Assembly: GCA_008729055.1 (NCBI GenBank)
Contig: SDUX01000003.1
Location: forward strand, 1,426,001 to 1,490,000
DNA: 64,000 nt
Origin: Pyropia haitanensis
Lineage: Eukaryota; Rhodophyta; Bangiophyceae; Bangiales; Bangiaceae
Direction of reading: 5' to 3'
Below the pieces are notes generated by a model. That model ran no database searches. It was not told the origin of the DNA and saw only the letters and a program-made list of their open reading frames with translations. This document shows positions 11,358-22,558 of this stretch, piece by piece. The number at the start of each line of letters is the position of its first letter. Positions within the stretch are counted from its first letter, which is position 1. A program made the position numbers and the translations under genes.

Positions 11358-13161
11358 TCAGCAGCCGCACCGGCGGTGGCTGCTACCCATCACACTGCAC
11401 CCCCCCGCACGCAGTCCATCGGACGGCAGGGGCGGGGCAGCCGACCCCCCGCCAGCCCTTCCCCAGCCCCGCCCAAAGCCGCAGCAGCGGCCACCACAAC
11501 AAAGATGGCAGCGGAAATAGGCTGCTCCGCACCCCCGGCTTGGCCCCCACGGCGGGATGGTCGCCGACACGAGCGCCCGCGCGACTGCGTAGCGCACATC
11601 GGGCAGCAGCGCCGCGCTCGCGCCCGTGCCGTCGGCGCCGCCGCCGTCACCACAGCCGCCGCCGCCGCCACCGCTGCCGCCCACTGCGTCGGCGCGCCGC
11701 AGCGCGGCCACGAGGTCCCGCTCGAGGCGCACCCCCCCCCGAGACGCTGGCGCCGGGAGCCCCCACCCACCGGTCCGGCCACCCGCGCGGGCCGGGTCGG
11801 CCGCGGCGAGCGCGCCGCCCGCAACGGCCGCCGCCGCTCCCCGCCGCCCGCCGCAGCACCGCGGCCAGCCGCCGGGCCACGCCCCACCCGGCCGGCCCGC
11901 CACTGCCCGCCGCCGGCGGCACGGGCGTCAAAAGGACCCCTCAGGCGGGTGACCAGACCCTCCGCCTCACCCTCGGATGTGGCCGCAGCCGGCAACCCAC
12001 CGCGATCGCCAGCGCCGTGGCGGCGGCCACGAGGCGGGTGAGACGGCCCTCTCCCGCCAGGACCCACCCGCCACAGGCGTCGCGGTCCAGGACCGCCCCC
12101 GCCCGGTAGGCGCCCGCAACCCCCACCACCACAGGAAGCAGCGGGTGCAGGGGCGGCGTCAGCACGTCAGCCAAGTGCGGCGCCTCTCTCCCCCTTACGC
12201 CGGCGGCGCGGTCCACTCCCTTCCATGACGCGGCGGCGGCAGCTGCCGCCGCCGCTGCCGACGCCCCGACCGGGCTGCACGCCGCCACGCATCCCGCGGC
12301 CACCGCCGCGGCTAGTGGCGCCCCCTCCGCCACGCCGATACGGCGGCGGCCCAGCCGGCCAGCCGCTCACCCGACGCGGTGGGGCCCCCCCAAGGACCCG
12401 CCGCCACAGCAGACGCAACTCGCAGCCGCCGCCGCGCGTTGGCCGCTTCCGCCGCGCCTAGAACCAACCCCACCGCTGCAAGAAAGCTACCGCGGCGGCG
12501 GCCGCCGCAGTCAGTGCCGCCTACACCGCCGATGCCGCCGCCGACGCCCACGCCGCTTGGCCACGCGCGCCATCCGGCGTGGGAACACCACCCCCGCCAG
12601 ACGAGGCCTCCCCCTCTGGCACCGACCACCCCTTGGCTGCGGCCGTGTCGACGTCTTTGTCGTCGGTGGCCTCGGCGGTGGTAGCGGGGTCAACGGTGGC
12701 GGCTGCCGCCGCCACCGGCTCCACCGCCTCGGTGACCGCGGCGAGGTACGCCCCCTATGTACAGCCCCGCCAGCCGCGCCACCGCCGCCGGGTCGCCACC
12801 CGCGGCGCACCCACCACCCGCCGCGAAAGCAGCGGCACCCCCCGCCGTCACCGCCACGCACAGCAAGAGAGGGGCCGCCTGGGCGGCCGCGCCACCACCG
12901 CCCCCACCCCGCCAGCGGCATCCCACACGAGCACCTCCACCGCCGCGGTAGCGGCGGTGACGGAATACACTAGCGCCCCCAGCAGGGAGGAAAGGACCGC
13001 GACGGCCCCCCCGCCTCTGCCGCCGCCGCCGGCGGCACCGCCCCGTGTGCCACCGCCGCCCGTGTGGCGGACACGAGGCTGGTGGGGGCGTCGGCGTCTG
13101 CCGCCGCTGCCGCCGCTGCACCAAACCGCGGGCGACCGCGGGCGACCCCCGCCGCCGCCGT

Positions 13162-13195
<34 letters not shown>

Positions 13196-13633
13196 TGCAC
13201 CGCCTCGTTCAGCGCCGGCAGTGCGCGTCTGGGGCGGGCCTCGGGAGACCCCCCGCGAGGGCCCCCCCCCACCCCCCCCCCCGCGCGTGCAGTAAGGGGC
13301 GCCTTGATCCAGTACCGCCGCCGGAGAGGTGTTGGCGCGCGGCACCAGCACCCACTCCCCGCAGGGGTTGGCGGCGACCAGAGGGGAGGGGCCCCACACA
13401 AAGGCGCCAGATGCGGCGGCGTCCGCCGCGGTCAGGGACCGCGCGCTGGAGACGGCCGCCGCCGCCACGGTGACGTCGCGGGAGCCCGGGAGAAACGGCC
13501 GTGCGCACAGCGCACGGCGTCCTTGCCTACGGGTGCCCCCATCCCCCCTCCCTCCCCCCGCATTGTCCGCGTCAGCCGCTGCCACCGCCGCCGCGGTGGC
13601 GGCCGCCGCCGCCGCGACCGACGCCATCCGCAT
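11358..13633 (-). CDS. Possible Ala-rich multi-span membrane protein
   Basis: I do not recognise this gene, and the model is uncertain. On the minus strand a series of overlapping open frames reads as one Ala/Val/Leu-rich protein with several hydrophobic segments: AVAVLSSLLGALVYSVTAAT (near 12965), APLLLCVAVTAGGAAAFAAG (near 12850), FLAAVGLVLGAAEAA (near 12490), LPVVVGVAGAYRAGAVL (near 12130) and ISAAIFVVVAAAAALGGAG (near 11500). The start proposed is ATG 13633 (MRMASVAAAAAA). The frame changes several times; one change is at the G run near 13000 and another at 12740-12760, where an ACATAG acceptor is possible, so introns and sequence indels cannot be separated. The AT-richer DNA at 13750-13910 with CCAAT motifs could be its promoter. 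It could also be non-coding GCC/GGC repeat DNA. Confidence 0.3.
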
Positions 13634-15787
13634 CTCCCGCGCGCCGTCCGCCTGGGCCTACCCCCGCAACAGGTCTTCTCCGCGCGCGCCGCCGGCCCCG
13701 GCACCGTCGTCACGGGCACCCGCCCCGCCACAACCGTCAGCACCAACAAGTAGCTTAAGCCAATATTGTATTGCTATTGGTTTTCAGTGTTTCCAATAAT
13801 TTGTCACGAAACTGTTTTATCTTGGGCAATCTGTGCCATCTTGTCCCAAGGACACAGCACTTGATCAAAGTGTACTACTTGAGACAACTTGAGTGTCCAG
13901 AGGGGCTTGTTGAAAGCCAGCCGTCTTGACCTGCCCAGACTGACGAAAGCCCCGGACACTTACACACCCGCCAGACACGCTCGCATGTCGGATCGCGTCG
14001 GGTGCACCTCAAGTCCAGTGCCCCGCCACTATTGTCTCCGGCCTGTACAGTACAGTACGCGATGGCGGTCGGGGATGCAGAGCAACGCACCGCGGCAACG
14101 TCGAAGCATCGGAGGGGTGGCGCATGGGTGCGTCGAGAGCCAACCACCCCCCCTCCAGTCTGACAAGTGGTCGTGATGCCGGCCGTCTGTCACGCGCCGC
14201 CACCCCGCTGGCTCTCCCCCTGCCTCCCGCGACTGTCAAGTGAGCCCCAGCCGACGTTTTTGGTGCGTCGTGTCCAGCCGAGGATGTCAGACACCACCCT
14301 CCACAGCTGTGGGACGGCGCGCCCCCCACGAGAGGTCCCCCCATGCAATCGAGCAACCAGTGGGCCAAGAAAACCAATGGGGTCCACCCACCATTGGTGG
14401 GTAGTAGCGCGGATGGCAACCCCGCGATGGCGGCTCACCAGAGCCTGCAGAGCCCCGCGCGGCGCGCCGCCCGCCCGGCCTACGGCGCCGACGCGCCTCC
14501 ACGCGGGCGCCGAAGCAGCGACGCCGCGGCGTCCAACGTACAGTACGGTCTGTGCGCGTATGGGACGGGCCGGGCACGGTGGCGCTGGCCACGCCGTCGC
14601 GCCAGGCCGGTGGCGTCCCGCGCGACCGGGACGGCGGGTGCGGACCAGAGGGCGGGGGGGGCCCATCTGGGCTCTGCGAACGATGGTGGGCAGCCTCGTG
14701 CGCCGCGTATTGGAGCGGTCGTCGGCGTGGGGCGGTACGGCTACCAGGACACACCGTCTACAGTATCGCACGCAAGGTGGCGGCTGGCCGCCGCCAACCG
14801 CATCCCGCCTTGCTTGCTTTTCTCTTTCTTCGTTGTGTTCAGCCTGACACACTCCCGCCCACCCCTCCGCCCGGCGCCTATTCGCGTGGCGGACCGCGCC
14901 ACTGACGGACGCACGGGGTTTATTCTTTATTTCTTTTTCCCGCCTTTCGCTACTCAGGAGCGAGAGGAGAGGGGGAGCGAGGATGCTGCCCGCCCGCCCC
15001 AAGGAGGGCGGAGCACGATTTTTTCTCTTTTTTCCTTGCGCTACGACGACGACGTCGTGGTTGCGAGGCGGTCCTTTGTTGCTGGTGGCGGTGGCGCACG
15101 GGCGGGAGGTGGCGCACTACTGCAGCCCGCCTCGCCGCCTGCCGCGGGTTGTGTCGTCGTCTCGACCGCCGTGGGGGACCCGGGTCGTCCTCCTCGGTCG
15201 TCCTCCACGGGTGGGGTGGTCAACGTCGCGCGGCGTGGCAGGGGGCGGCGGAGTGACGGCGCGGGCGCCATCGGCCGGTACGTAGACGGAGGGGTGCCCC
15301 CCCGGCTCGTGTGCGTACCGGATGGCAACGGTCGGCGCGCGCCGGGGCTCCGGCGTGGCCTGGCTGTAGATGCCCCGGTCGTAGCTCCCCGCCTGGTATC
15401 GGCGCGTGCGGCTGTACTGTAGGGCCCCATCCCGCCTTGCGTGGCACGCCGCGCACGGGCGCGTCTCCTCGTCAGGCTGTTCCGTCCGCCGACGTCATCT
15501 TCCCGTACACACCCGTCGCGTGCCCTTCCCCCTCCCCTTCCCCTCCCTCTTCCTTCCAACCCCTTTTGTGGCGGCGGTTCCCCTGTTTACCTCCGTGCCG
15601 CGGTCTTTCTATTCGTCGTCGTCACCTACCCCATTCGTCCCCGCCGCTACGCGATCCCTTTCGTCCCCCCCCAGGCCGTCCCGCTTCCCCCATTCATCTT
15701 TTCTCTTTGCCCCCTCCGCCCCCCCCCCCCCCCCCCCCGCCCCCCGACCCTCTCCTTCCCTCCCCCCGCCACGGTGGCCTCGCCGCC
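13634..15787. other. Intergenic, no gene recognised
   Basis: The interval 13750-13910 is clearly AT-richer than its surroundings. The rest is GC-rich, with open frames that have no domain. The last 300 bp before 15788 are strongly pyrimidine-rich (CCCCTTCCCCTCC type), like the leader in front of the zinc-finger gene at 33247, and probably form the promoter/5' UTR of the downstream gene. Confidence 0.45.
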
Positions 15788-16643
15788 ATGGCGCTCCCCC
15801 CCGCCCCGCCCCAATTACCCCCCCACCCGCGGCGACGGTCGCTGCTACGGTGGGCGGCGGCCGCGGCGGTGGCGCTGCTTGCGGCCGCCCCCCCCCCCCT
15901 TGCCGCCGCGCACGTGTACCTCCCCACGGTCATTGCCGACGCGGCCGGCACGCGGCTGTTCGTCCCCGGCGTGTGCTTCACGCCCGGCGAGCTCCCCGCC
16001 CGCGCCTTTGCCGTCGTCCGTGCGATGCACGCGTACGGCTTCCCGCGGGTGGCGATGCGCCGCTTCCGCTACCTCGTTGCCGACTGGATGGCCGACGGCC
16101 TCGACGCGCTCGACGGGTGGTACAAGCTAACGACCGCCGCGGAGGCGGCGCTCCTCGATGACGGCTACGCGTGCTACGTGGAGGCGTGGGAGGTGCTGTA
16201 CGTGGCCAGCGCGTACGACCACGTGGTACACATGGCGGGGCGGGAGCGCTGGTCTGACGAGGACTGGGACGCCGCCGCCCGGTGGGCCGCGGCGCGCGGC
16301 CGCGGCCGCCGTCGCCGCTGGCGGGAGCATCGCCACTGGCGCGACTGGCGGGCGGACCACCCCGACGGCGGCGCCGCCGACACGGTCAATGGCGGCGGCG
16401 GGGCGGCCGCCGCCGCCGCGGCCGCCGTCGCGGGCGCAGACGGCCACGCCGACGCCGACGTCGCCGCCGCTGCCGCCGCGGTCGTTGCCGCCGTCGCCGC
16501 CGACGCGGACGCGGCGGTGTGGCGGCGGGGCGCCCCACCGGGCGGCCGTGCCGACACCGACACGGACAGCAACGGCGGCAGCAACGGCGACGGCGACAGC
16601 GACAGCGACAGGCAGCGCCGCGGCGGCGGTGGGGGGGGTGGTC

Positions 16644-16686
<43 letters not shown>

Positions 16687-16869
16687 GGGTGCCGGTCGCG
16701 GTGGCGTGGCGGCGGCGGCGGCGGCGGCGGCGGCGCTCCCCCCCCCACGTCGCGGCGCGCCGGCCAGGTGTGCGCCCGCTGCTGCGTCGTCTTCCACTGG
16801 GACGGCGGCGGCAAGGTGTTCCGCCGGTGCGTCGAGCGGATGAAGTGCCGCAAGTGGCGGTGCAAGTGA
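15788..16869 (+). CDS. Secreted-type protein with Cys-rich tail, unknown
   Basis: I do not recognise the family. The ATG at 15788 (CCGCCATGG) is followed by a basic stretch and a hydrophobic helix ending LLAAAPPPLAAAHVYLP, a good signal peptide. About 120 well-mixed residues follow, rich in Trp and Tyr (RRFRYLVADWMADGLDALDG, WEVLYVASAYDHVVHMAGRE). Next is a long low-complexity Asp/Ala/Gly region and a (GGC)n-coded Gly run. The frame that starts at 15788 then drifts into non-descript sequence, while the +1-shifted frame ends cleanly at 16869 with CARCCVVFHWDGGGK and CVERMKCRKWRC, a basic Cys-rich tail. The switch falls near a run of nine C at 16738-16746; a short intron ending at CCAG before GTGTGCGCC is the alternative. 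Confidence 0.55.
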
Positions 16870-18570
16870 GGCGGGCGGACCAGAGGGAGGAGAAAAAAAG
16901 GGGGGGGGGGGATGGGGAAGGGGGAATGGGGGGGGGTGGGGGGGGGGACGTCTGGGGGGATTTTGGGGGGGTGGGGGGGGGGGAGGGGACGGCGGGGAGG
17001 ATTCTTGGGGGGTGGGGCGTACGCAGCGTGGGCGCGTAGGGGGGCGGAGGGGGTGCGGGGAGCACGAGCCGGGGGGGGGAGGCGGGGACCTCGAGCTCGG
17101 GGAGGGGACGGGCGCGCCGCGGCGGCGCGCGGCGCGCAACGGTCCCCACCGCGGCGGCGCTGCGGGGAGTCACCCGTGACCCCTGCGAGACCGTCGGAAG
17201 CAACAATTTTAGGTTGCACTCGCTGCACGCCGCGTGCGGTCGAGGGCGTCGAAAGAGCACAAAACGTGCACGTGCGCCGGGTGCACGACGTGCGTAGCCA
17301 AAGACTTCAGTCGGCACTTGTCAGCTGAATGTGTGGAAAGTACGTCGAAAACAGCTGAAAGGACGTGCTTTGGCCGTAGCATTCCACCTGCGATGGCGTC
17401 AGATGCTGCCTTTAGCGAATAATGATCAAAGGAGGAGAGCATCAATACATGTCATTCGAGCATGAGTCGGCCGCACGCGACGCACGCGCTGCACGCACAG
17501 CCCGACCGTCGAGCACGAGATGCACGAAAACGTGCATGCTTTTTGTGCCTCCCGGATGACCTGTACATGGGCGGTGACCTGTGCTTGGGCAAAGAGGTGT
17601 TCCAGCACGTCACACACGCGCCTTCAGCCAACAAAAAAAAATCCTCCGCAGTCCCCCATAGGACCCCCCTTGCACGCCGCGTGCGGAGCGTGCAGCGAAA
17701 CAGCGCCGCCTACTACGGCGTCAAACAGGCCAATTCCAAACCGTCTGCACCGCCGACTGCACGCCGCGCACGGCCAGCCTGGATCCACGTGGGCTCACGG
17801 CTGAGACCCCACCGCGCCGCGGCGGCCCGCCCCCCATCGCCCCGCCGCGCCACACCGCCCCGGCGCGGCCGCCGCGGCCGCCGCGCGCGGCGGCACCCCC
17901 CCCCACGCGGCGGCCCCCACCGGCGGCCGGCCCGGCCGCTCCCCGCTCTGGCCGCCGCCCCGACCGGCGCGGCGGCGCGGGGGGTCGCCGCCCGCGGCGG
18001 CCGCCGACGCGCTCCCGTGACGGCGGCGCCTCCGCGGCGGGGCGCGCAGTCACCACCGCCACCCCTCACCCCCCCCCCCCCCCCCCCCCCCCCCCGCCCC
18101 CCCCCCACCCATCCGTGCCCCCCCACGGCCACCCGCGGCCGCCCCCACGCAATGGGCAGCCTGCACGGGCGTGCGCCGCCGCCGCCGCCGCCACGCGACG
18201 CCGCGCCGCGCCGCGCCGCGCCGCGCCACGCCGTGCGGGTCGGCGAGGTCGCGACCTCCGCGGCCGCGGCCGCGGCGCCCCCCCCCCGCGGCGCGCGCGG
18301 CACCCGCGGCGCGGCGCGCCGCGCGGCGCGGCGCGACCGCCGCCGCCGCCGCGGCGGCCGCCCCGCGGCGGCGCCGCATTTAGGCCGCCGCCGCCGCGCG
18401 GGCGGCGGCGGTCGCCGCGCGGCGGCGGTGGTGCACGCGGCGGCTCGTGGCGCGTACCCCCCCCCCCCCCCTGTCTCCCGCCCCCCCGCCCCCCCGTTCC
18501 CCCCCCCGCCGCCGTACCGCACGCCGCGCACGCGGGTGGCCGCCGCCGCCGAGCCGACCGGCCGCCAACG
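16870..18570. other. G/C homopolymer-rich intergenic region
   Basis: The interval 16890-17050 is almost pure G-rich DNA on the plus strand, likely to form G-quadruplexes. 17160-17800 is less GC-rich and contains a 16-bp direct repeat (17224-17239 and 17671-17686) built on the inverted motif GCACG-CCG-CGTGC. 18066-18110 is nearly pure C. The last part is the presumed promoter of the kinase gene. No complete gene is seen; a short zinc-knuckle-like frame at 17234-17422 is discussed under findings. Confidence 0.45.
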
Positions 18571-18605
18571 ATGGGCGCCGCGTGGTCCGCCGCGCCGCGC
18601 CCCGT

Positions 18606-18637
<32 letters not shown>

Positions 18638-20086
18638 CGTCGTCGCCGCCGCCGCCGCCGCCGCTGCCGCCGCCGCCGCGCACCGCGGCGGCGGCGGTGG
18701 CGGCATCGGCCGCGGCGGGCGGTGGGGGTGGGGGTGGGGGTGGTGGCGGTGGCGCCACGGGCGCGACGGGCGGCGGCGGCGGCGGCGGCGGCGGCGGCAC
18801 GGCGGCGCCCGTGTCCGCCGCCGCCGCCGCCGCCGCCGCGGCGGCGACCGGCCGCGACGGCGGCACGGCCGGCGCGCTCCAAGCGGTCCACGCGATGGAG
18901 GTGTCGGCGCTGTACGGCGCGTTTGTGCGGCACCAGCAGGCGGCGGCGGCGGCGGCGACCGCGGCGGCGGCCGCCGCCGCCGACGGCAACGACGCCACCG
19001 CCAGTGACCCGTACGGCGGCGAGATGCCCCTGCCGGGCTTCCGCGCGCTCGTTGCGGGCGTCGCGCTGCCGCCGGCGGTCGACGCGGACTTCCTCTTCCG
19101 CATGTTTGACACCAACGCGAGCGGCCTCGTGTCGGCGCGCGAGTTCTTGTTGGGCTTTGCCGTCCTGTCGCGGGGGAGCATGCGGGTACGTTTGGCGGGG
19201 GGGGGGGGGGGGGGTGGGGAAAGAGGGAGGAGGGGGGGGGTTTGGCGCCGGGGGTTGGGCGCCGGGGGGTGCGTGTGGATGGTCTGGAAGGGGGGGGGGG
19301 GTGGAGGGGGGGGAGGCGGGTGAGGGGACGGGTGGGGCGGGCGCCACGGCGGCGCGGCGACGCGACGCGCGGCGCGGTGGGGGGGCCGCCACCGCCGGTG
19401 GGGGTGGCTGGTTGCTGACGCCGCCTCGCGCCGCACGCCTCGTGGCGTGCCCGCCTCGCCACGGACGCTGTTGGGGGGCGCGCCGCCTGGCCGCCCCCCC
19501 CCCCCCCCTCCCCCCCCCCTCCCCGCCCCCGCCGCGGCGGGCCACCGACCAGGACCGGCTGCGGTACCTCTTTGAGATGTACGACGTGGACTCGTCCGGC
19601 TTCCTCACCATTGACGAGCTCCCGTACGTGTTCCTCATGCTGCGCAACCTCCGGCGCGTGGCGGAGGTGGCCACCACCGGCGGCGGGGCGCCCCCCCCCA
19701 CCCCCCCCCCCCCCCGCCGTCGGGTGCCGACCCCCCCGGCGGGGCGGCCCGCGTCGACGCGGCCGGCGCCGCCGCGGCCGGCGCCGCCGCGGCGCCCGCC
19801 ACGGACTACGCGGCGGACCTGGCGGCCGCGACCGCCGACGCCGCCGCCGCGTTTGCCGCCATGGACGGCAACGGCGACGGCGGCGTGTCGTTTGACGAGT
19901 TTGCCGCGTGGGCCACCACCGCCGACCGCGCGCTGCACGGGTGGCTGGCGGGCCTCGGCGCCGCGTGCGGGGACGAGATCGCGTCGCTGCGCGGCGCCAA
20001 GGAGCGGGAGCTGCTCGCGCTGGAGCTCACCCGCATTGGGTTTTTGGACGACGCGGGCGGGGGGGATGCGGTGGGGGGGGGGGGGG

Positions 20087-20137
<51 letters not shown>

Positions 20138-21509
20138 AACGACCGCGGAGGTGGTTGCTGGGGGGGGCGGACGCTGGCTGCCGCGGCCGCCGCCGTGGCC
20201 ACGGCGGCGGGGGTGGCCGCCGCGGGGGGCACCGCCGGCGGCGGCGGCGGCGGCGGTGCGCCGCCCGCTCCCGCCGTGGGCCCGCTGGGCGTGGCGGCGG
20301 TCGGCGGGGCCCCCCCCTCCCCCCCCCCGGCGCCGCGGCGGTCGACACGAGCCTCTTCCTCATTGACCACGACGCGCTGACGCTCGAGGCGCCCATCGGG
20401 GAGGGCGCGTACGCGTCGGTGTGGCGTGGCCGCTGGCTGATGCTGCCCGTCGCGGTCAAGGTGTTCCACTCGCTGCCGGCGGGGGCGGCGGAGGACCTCA
20501 AGGGGGGGGGGGGCGGGGCGGGCCCGCGTCGGACGACGGCACCCAGGACGGCGACGGCAGCGGCAGCGATGACGGCCAAGGCGGCGGCGACGGCGGCGGC
20601 AGCGGCGGCAGCGGCGGCAGCAGCGGCGGCAGCGGCGGCGGCGGCGTCACGCCTCGGGCCGGCGCTACGACCCGCACCGGCCACGGCGGGAGCCCCGGTG
20701 GCGCCTCGTCAAACACCTGGTGGGCGCCGACGCTCCACGCGTGCCTCGCCGAGGTGGCGGTCCTCTCCGCGCTGCGGCACCCCAACCTGCTCCTCTACAT
20801 GGGCTGCGCCGTCCAGCCGCACAAGCCGCTGTGCATCGTCTCGGAGCTCTTCCCCGGCGGCAGCCTCCACACCTACCTCCACGGCTCCGTCCTCGACGGC
20901 AGCGGCCGGGGGCCCGACGCGGGGTACGAGCCGCTCGGCTTTGGCCGCGGCATTGCGCGGGGGCTCCACTACCTCCACAGCCGCGGCATCCTCCACTGTG
21001 ACCTCAAGAGCCAAAACGTGCTCGTCCGGGGATCCCACACCGTCATTGCGGACTTTGGGCTGTCCTCGACGCTCCGCGCGCCGGCCGCCGCGGCGGCGGC
21101 GGCCGCCACGCCGGGCGGTGACGGCGGCAGCGGCCGCGACGGCAGCGACGGCGGCAGCGACAGCGAGGGTGGCGGCACGGCCGCGCCGCGGCGGCGGCCG
21201 CCCCCCCTCGGCACCCCGTGCACGATGGCGCCCGAGGTGATGGACGGCGCGCCCTACACCGCCGCCGCCGACGTCTTTTCGTACGGGGTGCTGCTGTGGG
21301 AGCTGTACACGCGGCGGGAGCCGTGGCGGGGCATGCGGCCGGTGCAGATCCTGTACGCGGTGGGCGTCGAGGACCGCCGCCTGCCGCTGCCGCCGGCGCT
21401 GCTGCCGCCGCGCATCGCGGCGCTGGTGGAGGCGTGCTGGGCGGCCGACCCGGCGGACCGGCCCGACTTTGGCCGCATCCTCCGCACGCTCGACGACATG
21501 GACGGCTGA
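18571..21509 (+). CDS. EF-hand/TKL-type protein kinase fusion
   Basis: Probably a calcium-responsive Ser/Thr kinase. The start MGAAWSAA fits the N-myristoylation pattern (Gly2, Ser6). After an Ala/Gly linker comes a recoverin-like module: one degenerate EF-hand, then FDTNASGLVSAREF, an intron (19186-19552, G|GTACGT to CCAG|G), YDVDSSGFLTIDEL and MDGNGDGGVSFDEF, three canonical Ca-binding loops. The kinase follows: glycine loop IGEGAYASVW, VAVKVF lysine, a Gly/Ser-rich insert, CLAEVAVLSALRHPNLLLYM, catalytic loop HCDLKSQNVLV (Cys in place of the usual Arg), IADFGLS and MAPEVM. The style is Raf/CTR1 TKL. Catalytic residues are present. The frame changes at a C9-A-C15 tract (19691-19715) and a G12 run (20502-20513), and perhaps also near 20080 and 20320; both required breaks lie in linkers. 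The gene ends at TGA 21507-21509. Confidence 0.87.
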
Positions 21510-22017
21510 GGCAGGGGGAAGGGGGGGGGCGGGGGGGGCTCGACAGGGCGGGCGGGGGTGGAGAGGGGGGGTTTGGTGGCAGACAGGTGCGGTGGGGGGT
21601 ACACTGTAGGTGGCGGAGCGGTGGGGTGGGACGACCAGCGCGGGGGGGGCGCGCGCCTGGCGTGGGCGACCGAGGGAAGAAGGGGAGCGGGTCGTTGGCT
21701 CGGCCGCGGCGGCCGCCGCCGATCGACTCGTCGCGGGTCGACCCTCGCGGATCGGATCACGGGCTCGCCCGCGTCGACGGCAGACGGCGCGCGACCCCGC
21801 TTCGGCCCGCCGCCCACCCACCCACCCTATTGTCCCCCAAACCGGCGCCGCTGCTGACGGCGACACCCACCCACACCCGTTCGTGCCACCAGCATCCCCT
21901 CTTCCCCCCCCCCCCCCTCTCTCTCTTCCAGCCGCACGACCCCCGCTGGTGTCTCTATTTCCCCTCGTCCCGACCCCCCCCCCCCCCCGCCCGCCCCTCC
22001 AAAACCTCCTCCCGACC
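21510..22017. other. Short intergenic region
   Basis: About 500 bp between the kinase stop and the next ATG. It contains G runs after the kinase, then a pyrimidine-rich leader (21890-22015) before the ATG at 22018. No gene is seen. Confidence 0.5.
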
Positions 22018-22558
22018 ATGGTCAGCCCGCCTCTGTCCCCCCCGGCGCTCGCCAACGGGGCCCCCCCCCCCCCCCCCCCCCCCACCCCTTCGGCTCGTCG
22101 CGTTTACCGGCGCCGCGCCGACCCCCCCCGGCATCATCCGCTACCAGCTCCTCTTCCTCCGCGGCGCCGTTTGGGTGTGGGCCGACGCCGCCACGGCCGC
22201 CGCGTCCGCCGCCAGCCGCCTCGGCGGCCTCGACGTGGCGCTCGGCGGCGCGACGACGACGCTGGTGGCCGCCGGGGGGGTGGCCGCGGGATTGGGGGGG
22301 GGGGGGGCGGGGGGGGGGACCCCACGGGGGGGTGGCCCTCGCCCGCCGCCTCGCCGCGCGCACGGGGCTGGGCGTGTACGCGAGCGTGGCGTGGGGGGAG
22401 GGGGGGGGGGGGGGGGGGTGGCGGCGGCCGCGGAGGCGACGCTGCTCGCGGCGATCCTGGAGGGGATGGCCGAGGCGGGGGGGGGGTGGGGGAGGGGGGG
22501 GGGGGGGGGGGATGCGGCGGGGGGGGGTGCCGCCTGGCGTGCCCGTCGGGGGGGGTGA
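22018..22558 (+). CDS. PSMG4-like proteasome assembly chaperone
   Basis: PSMG4 (PAC4) helps assemble the 20S alpha ring. The read-through resembles it in order: a strand pair RYQLLFLRGAVWVWADAA (compare SLFLWVG in the human protein), a helix AASAASRLGGLDVALGG, then VALARRLAARTGLGVYASV (compare LAQRLARKTNKQVFVSY) and a C-terminal helix EATLLAAILEGMAEAG. These four blocks lie in three frames, and every change falls at a homopolymer: a C23 run at 22061-22083, G runs at 22293-22320 and a G run at 22403-22418. The ATG at 22018 follows a pyrimidine-rich leader. The end is approximate. The match is by pattern only and is moderate; another small protein is possible. Confidence 0.5.

Noticed and set aside
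17462..20380. A plus-strand open frame of 972 codons
   Set aside because: It is Arg/Pro/Ala low-complexity over most of its length and overlaps the EF-hand kinase; only the second EF-hand is genuinely in this frame.
17713..20469. A minus-strand open frame of over 900 codons opposite the kinase
   Set aside because: It is a shadow of GCC/GGC repeats; the EF-hand and kinase motifs prove coding on the plus strand.
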